Shown here piece after piece: positions 1 through 6,046 of a DNA stretch of 6,957 bases (positions within the stretch are counted from its first letter, which is position 1; every line of letters starts with the position of its first letter). The notes below the pieces were generated by a model, which was not told where the DNA came from, made no database searches, and saw only the letters and a program-made list of their open reading frames with translations. The position numbers were made by a program, and so were the translations under genes. The stretch comes from Bacillota bacterium (GTDB lineage: Bacteria > Bacillota_I > Bacilli_A > ML615J-28 > CAG-698), in NCBI GenBank assembly GCA_023422115.1, contig JAEZSA010000178.1, positions 1 to 6,957 of the forward strand, given 5' to 3'.

Positions 1-64
1 TACCATCTTTTCCTTTACTTTTACTAGAAGTTTTGTTACGATTTAAATTAAGGAGAAAGTAACA

Positions 65-2233
65 ATGAAACAAAAACTTAGGTTACTCATCATCATGGCT
101 TTCTTGTGTTTGCTTGTTGGTTGTCAAGAAAAGCAAGTTCAAATTCGCTTTGTTGATTGGGACAACACCATTATTTCAGAAGCAGAATTATCGCAAGGAG
201 AAGCCATTGTAGCTCCTGAAATCCCTAATCGTGAAGGATATGTCTTTACAGGATGGAGTGAAGACTTCACGATTGCTACTCAAGATCTTACTGTAGTGGC
301 ACAATATGATGTTAGAGCATGGACCGTCACTTTTCACGGAATGAATCAAGAATTATTGAAAGAAGAAGTCGTATTACATAATCAAAATGCAACAGCTCCA
401 GAGGTATCCAGTCCTAAGGGATATCATTTTATTGGTTGGGATAAAGATTATTCGCAAATTACTAGTGATGTCATTGTAACGGCTCAATTTACAATCAATA
501 CGTACCTTGTTCGTTTTATTGATGACCAAGGAGGATTATTGAAAGAAGAAACTGTTTCCTATCTTGGAGCAGCGACTGCACCAGAAGTAACTACTCCAAT
601 TGGATATCATTTTACTGGTTGGGACAAAGACTATTCAAACATCAGTAGTGATATGACCATCACGGCTCAATTTGAGATCAATCAGTATCAGGTACGGTTT
701 TTTGATGATCAAGGAACCTTAGTAAAAGAAGAAACGATACTTCATAATGCCAATGCGACAGCTCCTATTGTTCTTGATCGTGAAAACGAAAACTTTAGCC
801 ATTGGGACAAAGACTTTACTCATGTTCATGAAAACATGGATGTCGTTGCTATTTTTATTGAAAAAGAATATACACTAACATTTTATGATGGAGCGATAAG
901 AATGTATTTATCGATGACCAGTTATAAACCATCTGAGGAAGCAATTCTTCCCGTTCCAACAAAAGCTGGATACCGATTTTCTGGATGGTTTTTATCAGAA
1001 ATCTCTCTTGCTGAAATCACACAAATTAGTCGCTCCTTTAAGGGGAACCTAACTCTCTATAGTCGTTGGGTAAAGATGGAAGAGAATCAAATGATAATTT
1101 CTGATAATTGGGAAGAATTTGTTCAAGTAAATAAAAATCCTCATTCCAGTGGGACTGGATATGTATATCAACCACAATTTCCATTAAATATTACCAATAC
1201 AACAGTAACAGCCTTTGATTGGGCAAGTTCTAATACTAAAGTAGCAACAGTGAGTGCTTATTCATCAATATCAGTAGTTTCTCCAGGGTTTGCCATTATC
1301 ACTGCTACTTTAAAAGAAGATCCTACTGTAGTCTATTACTGCATTGTAAAGACTTCCATAAATGGTGTTGCTAAAGCTACTTTACAAGAAGCAACAGCTC
1401 CAAATTATGTAACAGTTCGTTTTCGAATGAGTAATGCAGAAATTATTGAAAAGATTGTTCAAAAAGGGGGATTTGTAATTGCTCCAACTGCACCAGTAAA
1501 AGAAGGATCCATTTTCACTGGCTGGGTAGGTGAAAACGGGGAAACAATCTATAATATTACCAAGGATACTACTTATATTCCAACATATACACTAGGTCAA
1601 AACTCCTATGCTGGAAAAACTATTAGTATTCTCGGAGATAGTATTACTACTTATTTAGGTTATATTCCTAGTGAATTTGCTCATTTTTATCCTTATCCTA
1701 CTGCAGATTTAGGAGATGTTAATCAAACTTGGTGGATGCAATTCATCAATTACTATGGAATGAAATTGTTGACCAATAATTCCTGGGGCGGAAGTGCAGT
1801 CGTAGGAAGTACAGCATCAGCAGCTCGTACGAAAGAAAGATTACAATACTTATATATCGGAGATATCAAACCTGATGTCATTCTTATTTTTATGGGAGCC
1901 AATGATGCAGGAAGTTCTTACATTACTGTAAACCAATTTGATACTGCTTACGCAGAAATGATTCAAAATATAAAAGATGAATCTCCTAATTCAGAGATTA
2001 TTCTTTGCTTGCTTCCTCCTCTTTGGATATTTACAAAAGAAGAACAAGCAAGCTATAATGCAATTATTCAAAAATATGCCACAGAAAATGGATTTACTTA
2101 TTTTGATTTTAATACTGCCTTTACAAGAGCTAGTAATTATCTTTATTTAGTCGATTCTGCTCATCCAAATAAAGCAGGAATGGATAAATTAGCAGAAGTA
2201 GCAATTAGAGATTTTATGGAAACAATTAAATAA
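65..2233 (+). CDS. Modular surface lipoprotein: B-repeats, Ig-like domain, SGNH/GDSL hydrolase
   Basis: A 722-residue predicted lipoprotein. The N-terminus is a signal peptide (basic KQK, then a hydrophobic core, then the lipobox L17-V18-G19-C20), so Cys20 should be lipidated and the protein held on the outer face of the membrane. Five tandem InlB/Listeria-Bacteroides B-repeats follow at about 25-81, 86-142, 147-203, 208-264 and 269-335, most with the GYxFxGW signature (the fourth is degenerate, ENFSHW). Residues about 345-430 resemble a BIG2 Ig-like domain (SSNTKVATV, SPGFAIITA), and a sixth B-repeat lies at about 448-508. The C-terminal 516-722 is an SGNH hydrolase: GDS with nucleophile Ser526, block II glycines at 575-576, GAND with Asn613, and DxxHP with Asp697 and His700. 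The family cleaves esters, often acetyl groups on glycans; the substrate here is unknown. An AAGGAG site at 50-55 lies 9 nt before the ATG. The next gene starts 14 nt downstream. Confidence 0.93.
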   Translation: MKQKLRLLIIMAFLCLLVGCQEKQVQIRFVDWDNTIISEAELSQGEAIVAPEIPNREGYVFTGWSEDFTIATQDLTVVAQYDVRAWTVTFHGMNQELLKEEVVLHNQNATAPEVSSPKGYHFIGWDKDYSQITSDVIVTAQFTINTYLVRFIDDQGGLLKEETVSYLGAATAPEVTTPIGYHFTGWDKDYSNISSDMTITAQFEINQYQVRFFDDQGTLVKEETILHNANATAPIVLDRENENFSHWDKDFTHVHENMDVVAIFIEKEYTLTFYDGAIRMYLSMTSYKPSEEAILPVPTKAGYRFSGWFLSEISLAEITQISRSFKGNLTLYSRWVKMEENQMIISDNWEEFVQVNKNPHSSGTGYVYQPQFPLNITNTTVTAFDWASSNTKVATVSAYSSISVVSPGFAIITATLKEDPTVVYYCIVKTSINGVAKATLQEATAPNYVTVRFRMSNAEIIEKIVQKGGFVIAPTAPVKEGSIFTGWVGENGETIYNITKDTTYIPTYTLGQNSYAGKTISILGDSITTYLGYIPSEFAHFYPYPTADLGDVNQTWWMQFINYYGMKLLTNNSWGGSAVVGSTASAARTKERLQYLYIGDIKPDVILIFMGANDAGSSYITVNQFDTAYAEMIQNIKDESPNSEIILCLLPPLWIFTKEEQASYNAIIQKYATENGFTYFDFNTAFTRASNYLYLVDSAHPNKAGMDKLAEVAIRDFMETIK
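137..868 (+). repeat. Four tandem 183-nt units encoding 61-residue B-repeats
   Basis: Four in-frame units begin at 137, 320, 503 and 686, an exact 61-codon period counted from the conserved beta strand (VQIRF, WTVTF, YLVRF, YQVRF). Units 2 and 3 are the most alike: GYHF(I/T)GWDKDYS at 419-454 and 602-637, differing mainly at third codon positions. Unit 4 combines DDQGxLxKEET, shared with unit 3, and HNxNATAP, shared with unit 2. A fifth, longer repeat follows at about 869-1069, and a separate sixth at about 1406-1588 beyond the Ig-like domain. Known B-repeats form small beta-rich modules used as stalks in surface proteins. Confidence 0.85.
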
Positions 2234-2247
2234 TAAGGTGATTAGAT

Positions 2248-2829
2248 ATGGAAAACTATTACAAAGAACTTCCGTCTGGATACAAAGAAATTAAGGTAAT
2301 TGACGCCAAAAATAAAAAAACAATCGTGATATTCAATGTAGTGGCGATACTAATGATGGTACTTGCTGCTTTCCCTTTTTTGTTGTTTAAACCTGTAGAA
2401 CAACCGATGAAAGTATCATTACCATTCTTATTAGTTTTAATGATCGGAATGGTTTCCTATATTATTTTACATGAATTGACTCATGGATTGGTGTATAAAA
2501 TCTATACCAAACAAAAATTAACTTTTGGCCTAACATTATCTGTGGCATTTTGCGGAGTTCCTCATATCTATGTTAGTAAGAAGGTGGCATTACTGTCTGT
2601 GCTTGCTCCCTTTGTCGTGTTTTCTATCCTATTAATTCCAATATTAATAGGAATCCCAGCAAACTCAATTTATTTAGCGCTAGTGTTCATCTTCGCCATC
2701 CATTTTAGTGGTTGTGTTGGTGATTTATATGTCACTTTTACTTTGTTGAAATTAAAAGGAAAAGTATTAATGAATGATACGGGACCCAAACAAACATTTT
2801 ACCAATTAGAAGAAACGGATTATCGATAA
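2248..2829 (+). CDS. DUF3267-type membrane protein with HExxH zinc-protease motif
   Basis: A 193-residue integral membrane protein. Hydrophobic stretches lie at about 25-47, 56-78, 112-136 and 138-157, with a possible further one near 90-107. The motif H75-E76-L77-T78-H79, at the end of the second segment and followed by G80, is the zinc-binding and catalytic signature of membrane-embedded metalloproteases. Length, the HELTHG motif and the later SGCVGDLY...MNDTG region fit the DUF3267 family, whose substrates are mostly unknown. Family assignment is by recognition of the motif and layout; protease activity is inference. The ATG has an AAGGTG site at 2235-2240 with a 7-nt spacer. It lies 14 nt after the lipoprotein gene with no terminator between, so the two are probably one transcript. 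No hairpin with a T-run follows it. Confidence 0.85.
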   Translation: MENYYKELPSGYKEIKVIDAKNKKTIVIFNVVAILMMVLAAFPFLLFKPVEQPMKVSLPFLLVLMIGMVSYIILHELTHGLVYKIYTKQKLTFGLTLSVAFCGVPHIYVSKKVALLSVLAPFVVFSILLIPILIGIPANSIYLALVFIFAIHFSGCVGDLYVTFTLLKLKGKVLMNDTGPKQTFYQLEETDYR

Positions 2830-2898
2830 ATGAAAAGACATGAATCAATTCATTCATAGTGTTTTAGTAAAACTAAGAATAAAATAGGAGGGTAGAAT

Positions 2899-3609
2899 AT
2901 GGAATTAGTAAGATCTTTGTGGGAAGAAAAGGATATCCCCGAGTTTCAAGAGTATTTGAAGACATTTTGTAATTTTGATAAGATTGAATGGAGTAAAAAT
3001 TTATTAAATACAGAGATGCCTGTTCTAGCAATGAAAACTCCAGATATTCGAAAAATCGCGAAAGAAATAGCCAAAGGAAACTATTTATCTTTTTTAGATT
3101 TAATGATTTGGGAGTATTTTGAAAATACGACCATTAATGGATCTTTAATTTGTATGATAGATGATTTTGATTTACACGTAAAGTATTTAAATATCTATAG
3201 TGCGAAAGCAGATAACTGGGCAACCTGTGACCTATTATCCTTTCGCGTAAAGGGAAAAGAAGAACAATATTTTAATTTGATATTAGATTATATTCAAAGT
3301 GAAAAACCATTTGTTCGAAGAATCGGGATGTCTATTTGTTTTAAGCTTATTGAAAAAGAAGAGTATATTGAAAGAATATTTGATTTATTAGATCGTTTTA
3401 CGAAAGAAGAGCATTACTATGTGAATATGATGAATGCTTGGCTACTTTGTGAATGTTTTATCAAACAAAGAGAAAAAACACTTTGCTATTTAGATCGTCA
3501 TCATTTAAATAAATTTACAATTAACAAAGGCATTCAAAAATGTCGAGAGAGTTTTCGTGTTAGCCCAGAAGATAAAGAAATGCTTTTAAAGTATAAAATT
3601 AAAAAGTAA
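2899..3609 (+). CDS. DNA alkylation repair glycosylase, AlkD-like
   Basis: A 236-residue alpha-helical protein of the DNA alkylation repair (AlkD, HEAT-like repeat) family. Characterised members excise N3- and N7-alkylated purines, holding the lesion through solvent-exposed aromatic residues and an Asp rather than flipping the base into a pocket. Seen here: D105-N-W107-A-T-C-D111, whose Trp-to-Asp spacing of four matches the catalytic Trp/Asp pair of Bacillus AlkD; F138-V-R140-R141, the expected DNA-contacting arginine region; Trp181 in MNAWLLCE, the likely second catalytic-cleft tryptophan; and the C-terminal KCRESFRVS typical of Firmicutes homologues. The length is normal for the family. 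A strong AGGAGGG at 2886-2892 lies 6 nt before the ATG. No clear promoter was found in the 69-nt gap before it, so read-through from the upstream pair is possible. The gene is 20 nt from the acetyltransferase start. The residue equivalences are inferred without an alignment. Confidence 0.9.
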   Translation: MELVRSLWEEKDIPEFQEYLKTFCNFDKIEWSKNLLNTEMPVLAMKTPDIRKIAKEIAKGNYLSFLDLMIWEYFENTTINGSLICMIDDFDLHVKYLNIYSAKADNWATCDLLSFRVKGKEEQYFNLILDYIQSEKPFVRRIGMSICFKLIEKEEYIERIFDLLDRFTKEEHYYVNMMNAWLLCECFIKQREKTLCYLDRHHLNKFTINKGIQKCRESFRVSPEDKEMLLKYKIKK

Positions 3610-3629
3610 TGAAAGGATTAGAGAAAAGC

Positions 3630-4139
3630 ATGAATATAAAATTAGTGAAGTTATCCTATGAATACAAACAACAGTTATTTGATATGATGGATGAGTGGCT
3701 TTCTTTAGAAAAACACTTCTCTCCTTATATGATTAGACGAAATGATTACCATGACTTTGATTATTATTTAAGCCATCTTGAAATAAAAGAAGAAGAAAAT
3801 GGTCGTGTTCCCGATTCAACATTTTTTTGTTTCGATGTTGATCGCAATATTTTTGTTGGAGCAGTGAATATTAGACACTATTTAAATGAAAGTTTATTGT
3901 TTGATGGAGGGCATATCGGAGATGGAATTAGACCATCGGAAAGAAGAAAAGGATATGCTACTGCTATGATTGGCCTTGCACTCGAAGAATGTAAGAAATT
4001 AGGAATTGCAAAAGTACTGATGGTTTGTGATAAAAATAATATTGGTTCATCAAAATCCATTATCAAAAATGGAGGTATTTTAGAAAATGAAATAGAATCA
4101 AATGGTGTATTACAGCAGCGTTATTGGATTAACTTATAA
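3630..4139 (+). CDS. GNAT family N-acetyltransferase (COG3981-like)
   Basis: A 169-residue acetyltransferase expected to move acetyl from acetyl-CoA to an amine; the substrate is unknown. The acetyl-CoA-binding motif A is RPSERRKGYA (101-110), preceded by GGHIGDGI and followed by a helix and LMVCDKNNIGSSKSIIKNGG, where the N-x-x-S-S and NGG segments fit motif B. The pattern matches the COG3981 predicted acetyltransferases. An upstream in-frame ATG at 3609 overlaps the previous stop (TAATG) but has no Shine-Dalgarno. The ATG at 3630 follows AAAGGA (3612-3617, a long 12-nt spacer) and AGAG nearer by, and gives the usual family N-terminus MNIKLVKLS, so it is preferred. The 3609 start would add seven residues. 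The gene is almost certainly co-transcribed with the alkylation repair gene; any functional link is unproven. Confidence 0.9.
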   Translation: MNIKLVKLSYEYKQQLFDMMDEWLSLEKHFSPYMIRRNDYHDFDYYLSHLEIKEEENGRVPDSTFFCFDVDRNIFVGAVNIRHYLNESLLFDGGHIGDGIRPSERRKGYATAMIGLALEECKKLGIAKVLMVCDKNNIGSSKSIIKNGGILENEIESNGVLQQRYWINL

Positions 4140-4298
4140 TTTCTAATTAATGATTTAATAAATCTATCAAGGTAAGGGAGATGAGAAATTATGATCGATA
4201 TCATTACCAGCTTGCTTTTTTATCCTTGTGCTGACGTAAATTGATGTAAAGAAAAAATAATGAAAATAATGGATTGATGTTAATAGGAAAGGGAAAAG
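4140..4298. other. 159-nt intergenic gap, no assigned gene
   Basis: The stretch holds a 13-nt perfect palindrome (GATTTAATAAATC, 4152-4164) without a T-run, and an AAGGGAG at 4174-4180. It also holds a 17-codon reading frame at 4191-4244, 10 nt after that Shine-Dalgarno. No convincing promoter with proper -35/-10 spacing was found before the gene at 4299, although one would be expected in a gap this long. No intrinsic terminator is visible after the acetyltransferase. Confidence 0.5.
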
Positions 4299-5222
4299 AT
4301 GACAAATTTGGAATGGTTATTATGTGGAGACCCTACTATTGTCCACTTGGTAAAAAAATATTTATTGGAAGAACCATCCTTATCGGATGATAAAGGTCTG
4401 ATTGCAAAGTATCTAGAGTTGCTCGATCCAGTTACGCTTCAATGGGGGAATGGATATTATGGCCCAAAGTGGATCTCGACAAACTATACTCTACTAGAAT
4501 TGAAGTATATGGAAATTTCACCTAATCATCCTCTTTACCAAAAGAGTTTATTGGGATATGTCGATTTCTGGCAAAGATTTATTCAAAAACGTAGTATGAA
4601 AGACATGGATTTATGCATTGTTGGTATGTTAGTAAATCTTATTGCTTATGGAAAAATAGAAGATAACAGATTATATCCGATGATAGACTACATTCTTGAT
4701 TATGAAATGGCGGATGGTGGTTGGAATTGTTGTTGGAACAAAAAGCCAAAGCCAAAAATCAGTTCAGTTCATACGACAATGAATGTACTAGAAGGATTAA
4801 CTGAATATGTAGTAAGTAACTATTCTTATCGTCAAAAAGAAGTAAAAGCTGCTGTAACCAAAGGAATTGCTGTATTACTTTCAAGAAACTTATATTTTGT
4901 GAAGGGAACAACAGAACCAATTCATAGTAGTATGATAGAGCATCACTACCCACCTCGTTGGAAATATGATTACCTAAGAATTCTTGAATTCCTTGCAAGA
5001 GAGAAATTTCCTTTGGTTAAAGAAATGATTCCTGCCTTAAATTTACTAGATAGTCATTTGGTGAAGGGAAAACTTACACGAGGATCAAAAATTTCAGGTA
5101 TCATTCATTTTCCTATTGAAACAGGACGTTTTGGTAGATTTAATACCCTGAGAGCATATCTTGTTTTGAAACAATATAAACCAGAACGATATCAAGAGTT
5201 GATCAATCAACCTTTTGAATAA
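4299..5222 (+). CDS. Alpha/alpha-toroid protein of the squalene-cyclase/prenyltransferase fold, function unknown
   Basis: A 307-residue soluble-looking helical protein. It carries degenerate repeats of the terpenoid-cyclase/prenyltransferase type: WGNGYYGPKWISTNYTLLEL (49-68), ADGGWNCCW (138-146) followed by SSVHTTMNVLEGL (155-167), HHYPPRWKYDYLRIL (215-229) and GRFGRFNTLRAYLVL (276-290). The aromatic and glycine repeats with a Thr-containing helix after them are the hallmark of this barrel. It is about half the length of a squalene-hopene cyclase and lacks the catalytic DXDD motif, so cyclase activity is unlikely. Relatives in Firmicutes are sometimes labelled nitrogen fixation protein NifH, but no P-loop GxGxxxK or iron-sulfur motif of nitrogenase reductase is present. 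A double Shine-Dalgarno-like AGGAAAGGG (4285-4293) ends 5 nt before the ATG. Neighbours give no pathway clue. The gene ends at a bidirectional terminator. Confidence 0.85.
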   Translation: MTNLEWLLCGDPTIVHLVKKYLLEEPSLSDDKGLIAKYLELLDPVTLQWGNGYYGPKWISTNYTLLELKYMEISPNHPLYQKSLLGYVDFWQRFIQKRSMKDMDLCIVGMLVNLIAYGKIEDNRLYPMIDYILDYEMADGGWNCCWNKKPKPKISSVHTTMNVLEGLTEYVVSNYSYRQKEVKAAVTKGIAVLLSRNLYFVKGTTEPIHSSMIEHHYPPRWKYDYLRILEFLAREKFPLVKEMIPALNLLDSHLVKGKLTRGSKISGIIHFPIETGRFGRFNTLRAYLVLKQYKPERYQELINQPFE

Positions 5223-5230
5223 ATAAAGAA

Positions 5231-5260
5231 AAAAAGGCGTTTTCAGCCTTTTTATTTTTT
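5231..5260. terminator. Bidirectional intrinsic terminator between convergent genes
   Basis: An 8-bp perfect stem, AAAAAGGC (5231-5238) and GCCTTTTT (5246-5253), with a 7-nt loop. On the plus strand it is followed by a T-rich tract (TTTATTTTTT, 5251-5260) to stop the toroid gene transcript. On the minus strand the A-rich left flank reads as a T-tract to stop the acetyltransferase transcript. The minus-strand stop codon (5252-5254) lies partly inside the right stem arm. Confidence 0.88.
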
Positions 5261-5845
5261 AAATTCCATATAAATTTTTTCATGAAATCCCTTTATTTTA
5301 GGAAATCTAGTTTTCTTACGATGGGTTTCGTAAAAACCAAGTTTTTGATAGATTTGAAGAGCAGTTTTGTTCGTGTCAACCACTTCTAAACAATAATGCT
5401 TTAGGGGAAGAAGTTTGATAACTTCTCGTAAAAGCGTAGTTGCAATACCTTTTCCTCTAGCAGATGGTTTCGTAGCAACACATTCGATATAACCAATATC
5501 ACTCGGATAAGGCAGCTCATTATTAAAGTCCGATTTTAAAAAGAAATAAAAGAGAAATCCCTTTATTAGCCCTAAATTCTTTTGAAAAGTAGCTTTAGTA
5601 ATCATCATTGCTCGTCTTTTATTGGTGGTACAAGCAAGGATGCCAACAATTTCATGATCTAGTTCTGCTACATAAAAAAACTCTTCTTGAAATGTAGAAA
5701 CAAATAAATGATTTAATGTTTCTTTTGAATTTGTTATCGCTTTTAATTGATTATAATAACTATCAATAAAAATACTACATACTTCTTGATGGATACTATT
5801 CTTGTAATCTGTCATTGATTTGATTGTAATTTTGCTTTCTTCCAT
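5252..5845 (-). CDS. GNAT family N-acetyltransferase
   Basis: A 197-residue acetyltransferase. Motif A is ECVATKPSARGKGIATTLL (121-139) with the R130-G-K-G-I-A loop for the acetyl-CoA pyrophosphate. Motif B is LEVVDTNKTALQIYQKLGF (153-171), with Asn159 and Tyr166 in the usual places. The substrate is unknown. A longer frame runs up to a TTG at 5908 (218 codons) with an ATG at 5884. However, that TTG is the first half of a TTGACA -35 box and that ATG lies inside the TATGAT -10 box, so both are upstream of the predicted transcript start near 5873. The ATG at 5845 has an AAAAGGA site (5852-5858) with a 6-nt spacer and is chosen. The gene is convergent with the toroid gene and divergent from the lactate permease. 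It is not closely similar to the GNAT gene at 3630. Confidence 0.9.
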   Translation of the reverse strand: MEESKITIKSMTDYKNSIHQEVCSIFIDSYYNQLKAITNSKETLNHLFVSTFQEEFFYVAELDHEIVGILACTTNKRRAMMITKATFQKNLGLIKGFLFYFFLKSDFNNELPYPSDIGYIECVATKPSARGKGIATTLLREVIKLLPLKHYCLEVVDTNKTALQIYQKLGFYETHRKKTRFPKIKGFHEKIYMEFKK

Positions 5846-5879
5846 AACTTTTCCTTTTGTTTTAAACAGCTTTTTTCTT

Positions 5880-5908
5880 ATCATAGTTGAAAATGTTTTC
5901 TTTGTCAA
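5880..5908 (-). promoter_or_regulatory. Sigma-A-type promoter for the minus-strand GNAT gene
   Basis: Reading the minus strand, TTGACA (5908-5903) and TATGAT (5885-5880) are separated by exactly 17 bp, a near-consensus vegetative promoter. The predicted start is near 5873, giving a leader of about 28 nt that contains the Shine-Dalgarno. A second TATAAT occurs further upstream (5920-5915) but has only a poor -35 (TTTTCA). Confidence 0.82.
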
Positions 5909-5924
5909 CTGCCTATTATATCGA

Positions 5925-5953
5925 TTGACTAATTTTTTGAAAAATGGTAAATT
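5925..5953 (+). promoter_or_regulatory. Sigma-A-type promoter for the lactate permease gene
   Basis: TTGACT (5925-5930) and TAAATT (5948-5953) are separated by 17 bp. The predicted transcript start is near 5960, giving a leader of about 87 nt before the ATG at 6047. It is back to back with the minus-strand promoter, with 16 bp between the two -35 boxes. Confidence 0.65.
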
Positions 5954-5975
5954 AAATATAGAAATAGTGTATGAA

Positions 5976-6030
5976 AAAATAGAGTAAAAGTAATTATGTT
6001 AAATAATTACTGTTTTTTTGTTTCTATTTT
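5976..6030 (+). promoter_or_regulatory. AT-rich dyad and T-tract in the permease leader (operator or attenuator candidate)
   Basis: An 8-bp perfect inverted repeat, GTAATTAT (5990-5997) and ATAATTAC (6003-6010), with a 5-nt centre, is extended by an A-T pair and followed by TGTTTTTTTGTTT. An outer complementary pair, AAAATAGA (5976-5983) and TCTATTTT (6023-6030), encloses it. It lies between the predicted transcript start and the Shine-Dalgarno. It could be a repressor site (GntR-type regulators often control lactate permeases) or a weak attenuator. The stem has only one G-C pair, so strong termination is doubtful. Confidence 0.45.
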
Positions 6031-6046
6031 AATCAAGGAGAACTTT

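Noticed and set aside
14..42. Possible promoter TTTACT and TACGAT with 17-bp spacing before the lipoprotein
   Set aside because: Both boxes are weak, and the implied start near 49 would leave no leader before the Shine-Dalgarno at 50-55. The true promoter may lie outside the window.
2840..2875. Short inverted repeats (ATGAAT/ATTCAT and GTTTT/AAAAC) between the HExxH gene and the alkylation repair gene
   Set aside because: Stems are only 5-6 bp, AT-rich and without a T-run, so neither a terminator nor a defined operator can be supported.
3878..4066. Minus-strand 62-codon open frame
   Set aside because: It lies wholly inside the GNAT gene at 3630-4139, which has clear family motifs; the antisense frame has no recognisable features.
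4759..4998. Minus-strand 79-codon open frame
   Set aside because: It lies inside the toroid-fold gene and is a shadow of that coding sequence.
4299..5222. Nitrogenase iron protein (NifH) identity for the toroid gene
   Set aside because: There is no P-loop nucleotide-binding motif and no iron-sulfur cysteine pattern; the repeats fit a terpenoid-cyclase-like toroid.
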